From SB15 sp964639245 (lineage in GTDB: Bacteria; Chloroflexota; Anaerolineae; Aggregatilineales; J027), in assembly GCA_964639245.1 (NCBI GenBank), contig CAZXCU010000006.1:186001-250000 (forward strand): a DNA stretch of 64,000 nt, written 5' to 3'. Every line of letters begins with the position of its first letter. Within the stretch, counting starts at the first letter, position 1. The notes beneath the pieces are model-generated. The model saw only the letters and a program-made list of their open reading frames with translations. It did not search any database and had not been told where the DNA came from. A program made the position numbers and the translations under genes. Of this stretch, positions 60,466 to 64,000 are shown piece after piece.

Positions 60466-61060
60466 ATGAATTTTCGGCAGTGGGGATTGTCGCCTGTTCG
60501 ACCATTTGCAGGAACAGGGCGTGCAGGCGGTTGTCATCGGTCAATTCGGGATGAAAGGCCGTTGCCAGCCATTTTCCCTGCCGCACCCCCACAATCCGCC
60601 CATCTTCTAGCGCCGCGATAATCTCTACCCCGGCGCTTTCATCAACTGATGTGACGAGGGGGGCGCGGATAAAAATGGCCTTGAACGGCGCATCTAGCCC
60701 CGCAACATCCAGCAGGGTTTCAAAACTGTCTATTTGCCGTCCAAACGCATTCCGATTGACTTCAATATCCATCACATTGAGAATCGGTTGGTCACGCCCG
60801 ATATTTTTAGCGAGAAAAATCAGACCCGCGCAGGTTCCCCAGACCGGTTTTTCTTGAGCAAAGTGTTTGAGTGGTTCAAGCAAATGAAATTGGGCCGCCA
60901 GTTTACCGATAGTGGTGCTTTCTCCGCCGGGGATAATCAGTCCATCCAAGCCATTGAGCTGTTCTGGCAAGCGCACCTGCACCACTTCTGCTCCCAATTG
61001 TTCCAGCATGTGCTGATGTTCAATAAATGCCCCCTGAAGGGCAAGTACGCCGATTTTCAT
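60464..61060 (-). CDS. pdxT: Pyridoxal 5'-phosphate synthase glutaminase subunit PdxT
   Basis: A 198-residue class I glutaminase that gives ammonia to PdxS. The catalytic cysteine is in WGTCAGLIFLA, the histidine-glutamate pair in FHPEL, and GGESTTIG is typical. ATG at 61060 gives the standard length; a longer form is unsupported. pdxS lies 79 bases upstream on the same strand. Confidence 0.95.
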   Translation of the reverse strand: MKIGVLALQGAFIEHQHMLEQLGAEVVQVRLPEQLNGLDGLIIPGGESTTIGKLAAQFHLLEPLKHFAQEKPVWGTCAGLIFLAKNIGRDQPILNVMDIEVNRNAFGRQIDSFETLLDVAGLDAPFKAIFIRAPLVTSVDESAGVEIIAALEDGRIVGVRQGKWLATAFHPELTDDNRLHALFLQMVEQATIPTAENS

Positions 61061-61139
61061 TGATTTTTTGTGTTCCATAGAGAAATTGTGTTGTAGTGTA
61101 TGGGCGAGCCACGAACTCGCCCAGAATTTTTGTGGGATT

Positions 61140-62048
61140 TTACCAACCGCGCCCGGCAATTTTATCAGCTTCAGGCATCACACTGACATTGATGCCAACC
61201 ATCGCTTCCCCCAGTCCACGACTGACTTCGGCAATGATTTTGGGATCGTTGTAGTGGGTGGTGGCTTCAACAATCGCTTTGGCGCGTTTTTCGGGGTCGC
61301 CGCTTTTGAAAATGCCACTGCCCACAAACACCCCGTCCACGCCAATTTGCATCAACAGGGCTGCGTCTGCCGGAGTCGCAATTCCCCCTGCTGCAAAATT
61401 GACGACAGGCAGTTTACCTGTTTGGGCGACTTCCACAACCAGATGATAGGGCGCACCAATATTTTTGGCGTAGGTCATCAATTCTTCTTCTGGCATGGTC
61501 TGGAGATGGCGGATTTCCCCCAGCACCGCCCGCGCATGACGCACTGCTTCGACCACATCCCCTGTACCCGCTTCCCCTTTGGTACGAATCATGGCGGCTC
61601 CTTCGCCAATCCGACGGAGTGCTTCGCCCAGATTGCGGCAGCCACACACAAACGGCACTTTGAATTTGTGTTTGCTGACGTGGAAGTCGTTGTCTGCGGG
61701 GGTCAGCACTTCACTTTCGTCAATGTAATCCACGCCAAGTGCTTCTAAGACCTGTGCCTCCACAAAATGTCCAATGCGGCATTTCGCCATCACCGGAATT
61801 GTGACCGCTTTAATAATCCCCTCGATCATGTCGGGGTCGCTCATGCGGGCCACCCCCCCCTGAGCGCGAATATCCGCCGGAACCCGTTCCAGCGCCATGA
61901 CAGCGACAGCACCTGCCGCTTCCGCAATTTGTGCCTGTTCGGGTGTCACCACATCCATGATGACCCCGCCTTTTAACATCTGCGCGAGACCGCGCTTGAC
62001 CGTTTCCGTTCCCGTTTGTGGGGTATGTCCGTTTGTCCCTTTGCTCAT
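61140..62048 (-). CDS. pdxS: Pyridoxal 5'-phosphate synthase subunit PdxS
   Basis: A 302-residue TIM-barrel subunit making PLP from ribose 5-phosphate, glyceraldehyde 3-phosphate and ammonia. Active-site lysines sit in PVMAKCRIGHFVEA and the early GGVIMDV region, with RTKGEAGTGDVVEAV, and phosphate-binding GGI and FVGSGIF motifs. ATG at 62048 follows GAGGAG by ten bases. A MocR regulator gene lies directly upstream. Confidence 0.97.
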   Translation of the reverse strand: MSKGTNGHTPQTGTETVKRGLAQMLKGGVIMDVVTPEQAQIAEAAGAVAVMALERVPADIRAQGGVARMSDPDMIEGIIKAVTIPVMAKCRIGHFVEAQVLEALGVDYIDESEVLTPADNDFHVSKHKFKVPFVCGCRNLGEALRRIGEGAAMIRTKGEAGTGDVVEAVRHARAVLGEIRHLQTMPEEELMTYAKNIGAPYHLVVEVAQTGKLPVVNFAAGGIATPADAALLMQIGVDGVFVGSGIFKSGDPEKRAKAIVEATTHYNDPKIIAEVSRGLGEAMVGINVSVMPEADKIAGRGW

Positions 62049-62077
62049 CGGTGAAATTCTCCTCATTTCTTTTGTTG

Positions 62078-63571
62078 TTATAAAATAGGTCGGCGCTGAA
62101 TATTGTTGCTCTGGAAGTCCTCCCAAGCTGCGCCCAACCGTCTAAACCCTTCGTGAATTTTATCCGGGGGGTAGGATCCGAAATTAATCCGAATATGCCG
62201 CGCTCCTTCACCATCTGTATGAAACAGCGTGCCAAGCGCATACGCAACCCCATGCTCCACCGCGCACATATACAACTCGGCGGCGGTTGGGCCAGAATCC
62301 GGCAATTCTAACCACATATATAACCCGCCCTTGGGGACTTTCCACTTGGCTTCGAGCGGAAAATACCGTTGGGCAGCTTCGACGGCGGCATCCCGTCGGT
62401 CACGCAGCACATGACGGATGCGGTCTAAATGCCCCGGCAGGTAGCCGCGTTTCATATATTGATGCACCGCCCGTTGCAGCAGGCCGGGCGTACAAATATC
62501 TGTCGCTGCTTTGACCCGTGCCAATTGCTCACGGACTTGTCCTTCCGCCACCACATACCCGATGCGGGTTCCCGGCAGCAGAATTTTGCTAAAACTGCTC
62601 ACATGAATCACCAACCCTGTTTCATCAAGGGCTTTTAAGGGCGGGGGAGCAGATTCATCAAAGTGCATTTCTTGGTAAACCCCGTCCTCCAGAATCATCA
62701 AATCATATTGTTCTGCCAGCCGCAAAAGCTGCCGCCGCCGATGAATGGACATCGTTGAACCCGTAGGATTGTGAAAAGTGGGGTTGAGATACAGGAGTTT
62801 CGGATGATAGTCGATTAATACGTCTTCGAGCGTATCCAGACACAAACCATCTTCATCCATTGGAATCCCGATTGGACTTAACCGCCGTACATGAGCAATA
62901 TCCAGAAAACCTAGATAGGTGGGATTCGTTGAAATCACTGCATCGCCCGGCGCAAGAATCGTTTGTAGCACAAGGTCAATCGCCTGTTGTGCGCCGCCCG
63001 TAATCAGGATATTTTCAGCGCGGGTGATAATCCCCTGTGAGGTAATAAAATCACGGATAGCCCCCCGCAGCGGTGTATAGCCTTCGGTTTCCTCATAGGT
63101 AACCGCCGATGCCCCATCTTTCTGCAACACCAGATCCAGCGCAGTATGAAAGGCTTCCACAGGCAAAAATTCATCTGGCGGTGCGCCGCAATTGAAGGTA
63201 ATCACGCCCGGTTTATGATTCAAACGCAGAATATCCCGCATATTCTGGTGTGGGACAGGCTGACTCTGGGCATGGGTTTTGGGTGTGACCTTTCTGGTTT
63301 GTTCACCCCCAGAGACAAAAGTTCCCCGTCCGGGATGGGCAGAAATGAGACCTTTCGATTGCAATTCATTGTAGGCACTCACGACACTAATCCGTCCAAT
63401 TTTAAGGGAACGGGCAAGGTCGCGGCTGGGAGGTAGGCGAGTTCCTGCTTGCAAACGCCCGCTAGCGATATGCGCCTGAAAATGCCGTATCAATTGCTGG
63501 TAGATTGGCTCTTCCGAGGCACGGTCTAACGGGATGTCCATATAAAGTGGGTCAATGATTTGCAGTACCAT
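62078..63571 (-). CDS. MocR/GntR-family regulator with aminotransferase-like domain (PdxR-like)
   Basis: A 497-residue protein with a GntR winged helix (about 18-85, PIYQQLIRHFQAHIASGRLQ and SAYNELQSKGLISAHPGRG), followed by a fold-type I aminotransferase domain with the PLP lysine in SFSKILLPGTRIGY. Such proteins bind PLP and control pdxST; the adjacent same-strand pdxST supports a PdxR role. ATG at 63571 lacks a strong ribosome site; ATG 63541 is a second option. Confidence 0.88.
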   Translation of the reverse strand: MVLQIIDPLYMDIPLDRASEEPIYQQLIRHFQAHIASGRLQAGTRLPPSRDLARSLKIGRISVVSAYNELQSKGLISAHPGRGTFVSGGEQTRKVTPKTHAQSQPVPHQNMRDILRLNHKPGVITFNCGAPPDEFLPVEAFHTALDLVLQKDGASAVTYEETEGYTPLRGAIRDFITSQGIITRAENILITGGAQQAIDLVLQTILAPGDAVISTNPTYLGFLDIAHVRRLSPIGIPMDEDGLCLDTLEDVLIDYHPKLLYLNPTFHNPTGSTMSIHRRRQLLRLAEQYDLMILEDGVYQEMHFDESAPPPLKALDETGLVIHVSSFSKILLPGTRIGYVVAEGQVREQLARVKAATDICTPGLLQRAVHQYMKRGYLPGHLDRIRHVLRDRRDAAVEAAQRYFPLEAKWKVPKGGLYMWLELPDSGPTAAELYMCAVEHGVAYALGTLFHTDGEGARHIRINFGSYPPDKIHEGFRRLGAAWEDFQSNNIQRRPIL

Positions 63572-63600
63572 ATTTCTAAATGTAGCAGGCTTTTGGTGCT

Positions 63601-63643
63601 ATTGGTATAGAACCAATTTTGTGACTCCCCCCAATTGGTATAG
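63601..63643 (-). promoter_or_regulatory. Candidate PdxR/MocR operator
   Basis: A perfect inverted repeat ATTGGT-N5-ACCAAT (63601-63617) and a second copy of ATTGGTATAG (63634-63643) as a direct repeat lie 30 to 72 bases upstream of the regulator gene. Paired direct repeats are usual for MocR proteins. Confidence 0.6.
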
Positions 63644-63647
63644 GAGA

Positions 63648-64000
63648 TTATTCCGCCAATTCTGCCCATTCTTCTAGCGCATGGTTGAGTTGGCTGTCTT
63701 TGAGGTTGTGGTCTTGGTGCAAACGAAGTACCTCCTCCACTTTTCCGGCAATACTGGCGGCTTCCATTGCCTTGCTCATTTCGGCCAGTTCATCTTGAAG
63801 GGTGTGAATCAAAAATTCAAGCTCGTGGACTCGTTTTTCGCGCTGGTAAGGGGTCAGGCCACGCACCCGATGATTGTTGGATTTGGCTTTTTCGGGTTCG
63901 GGTTTGCGCTGGTCAGCTTTTTTCTGTTCCTGTTCTTGGGCGCGGCGGGTTAAGTAATCGGCATACGAACCCTCAAAAATGGTCATCTGACCGTCTTCGG
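63648..64000 (-). CDS. ABC-F family ATPase, C-terminal part (cut by window edge)
   Basis: The last 117 codons of a gene that enters from the right edge. The sequence GQMTIFEGSYADYLTRRAQEQE matches the end of the second ATPase domain of ABC-F proteins. It is followed by a charged linker and a C-terminal coiled-coil helix pair (LTPYQREKRVHELEFLIHTLQDELAEM, ending EEWAELAE). ABC-F proteins act at the ribosome. The Walker motifs lie outside. The stop is at 63648. Confidence 0.82.
   Translation of the reverse strand, partial: EDGQMTIFEGSYADYLTRRAQEQEQKKADQRKPEPEKAKSNNHRVRGLTPYQREKRVHELEFLIHTLQDELAEMSKAMEAASIAGKVEEVLRLHQDHNLKDSQLNHALEEWAELAE

Overview
The window reads as chromosomal DNA of a bacterium with about 50 to 55 % GC, most likely a Chloroflexota (Anaerolineae-like) genome. 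This is an inference from gene content: an Asp23 protein as in monoderm bacteria, a MalT-like LuxR regulator, PdxS/PdxT with a MocR regulator, HrcA-type CIRCE sites before groESL, and above all a bacterial archaellin-like gene. No prophage, insertion sequence, rRNA or CRISPR array was seen. Genes are densely packed, often with 1 to 4 base start/stop overlaps, and only one gap exceeds 300 bases.

Layout. 1-3370: start of an M20 peptidase, then fabG, an Asp23 protein, nusB, tatC and a membrane protein. 3421-4209: an AT-rich membrane protein that looks acquired. 4309-7798: bactofilin, hydrolase, a MutY with an intact Nudix box, and a PIN/TRAM protein. 8020-11716: flippase, glycosyltransferase, an archaellin-like pilin and a small secreted protein. 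11774-16161: SRPBCC protein, small partner protein, LuxR/MalT regulator, HAD hydrolase. 16253-17616: a CAU tRNA interrupted by a 193-nt group I intron, then an AlkZ-type glycosylase. 17711-21155: CorA, an unknown protein, amidase, glutaredoxin-like protein. 21271-24923: hydantoinase, 8-oxoguanine deaminase and a zinc phospholipase-like protein. 25265-33761: several membrane/TPR proteins, mutM, pnp, rpsO, Nudix hydrolase. 34134-40985: AlkX/YcaQ glycosylase, then a minus-strand group of PLC-like protein, galE, glycosyltransferase, toxin-antitoxin pair and asnB. 41128-43317: VIT/VWA protein. 43419-45967: groESL between two CIRCE operators, then a SelW-like gene with an in-frame TGA. 45996-48200: VOC protein, double SRPBCC protein and its ArsR regulator. 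48296-56907: the chemosensory operon cheR-cheW-mcp-cheA-cheB-cheW. 56909-64000: surE, an SDR protein, a secreted metalloprotease, the vitamin B6 genes and the end of an ABC-F gene.

How genes fit together. Several genes deal with damaged bases (MutY-Nudix, MutM, 8-oxoguanine deaminase, AlkZ and AlkX families). The chemosensory operon lacks a stand-alone CheY but carries a hybrid CheA with two HPt domains. An archaellin lies 37 kb away, so the system could serve archaellum- or pilus-based movement. PdxS, PdxT and a MocR/PdxR-like regulator form a same-strand pyridoxal phosphate unit with a visible operator-like repeat.

The observations most worth checking are the compact tRNA intron, the probable selenoprotein with its SECIS-like hairpin, the bacterial archaellin, the double CIRCE control of groESL, and several genes whose -10 box sits 7 to 8 bases before the ATG, suggesting leaderless mRNAs.
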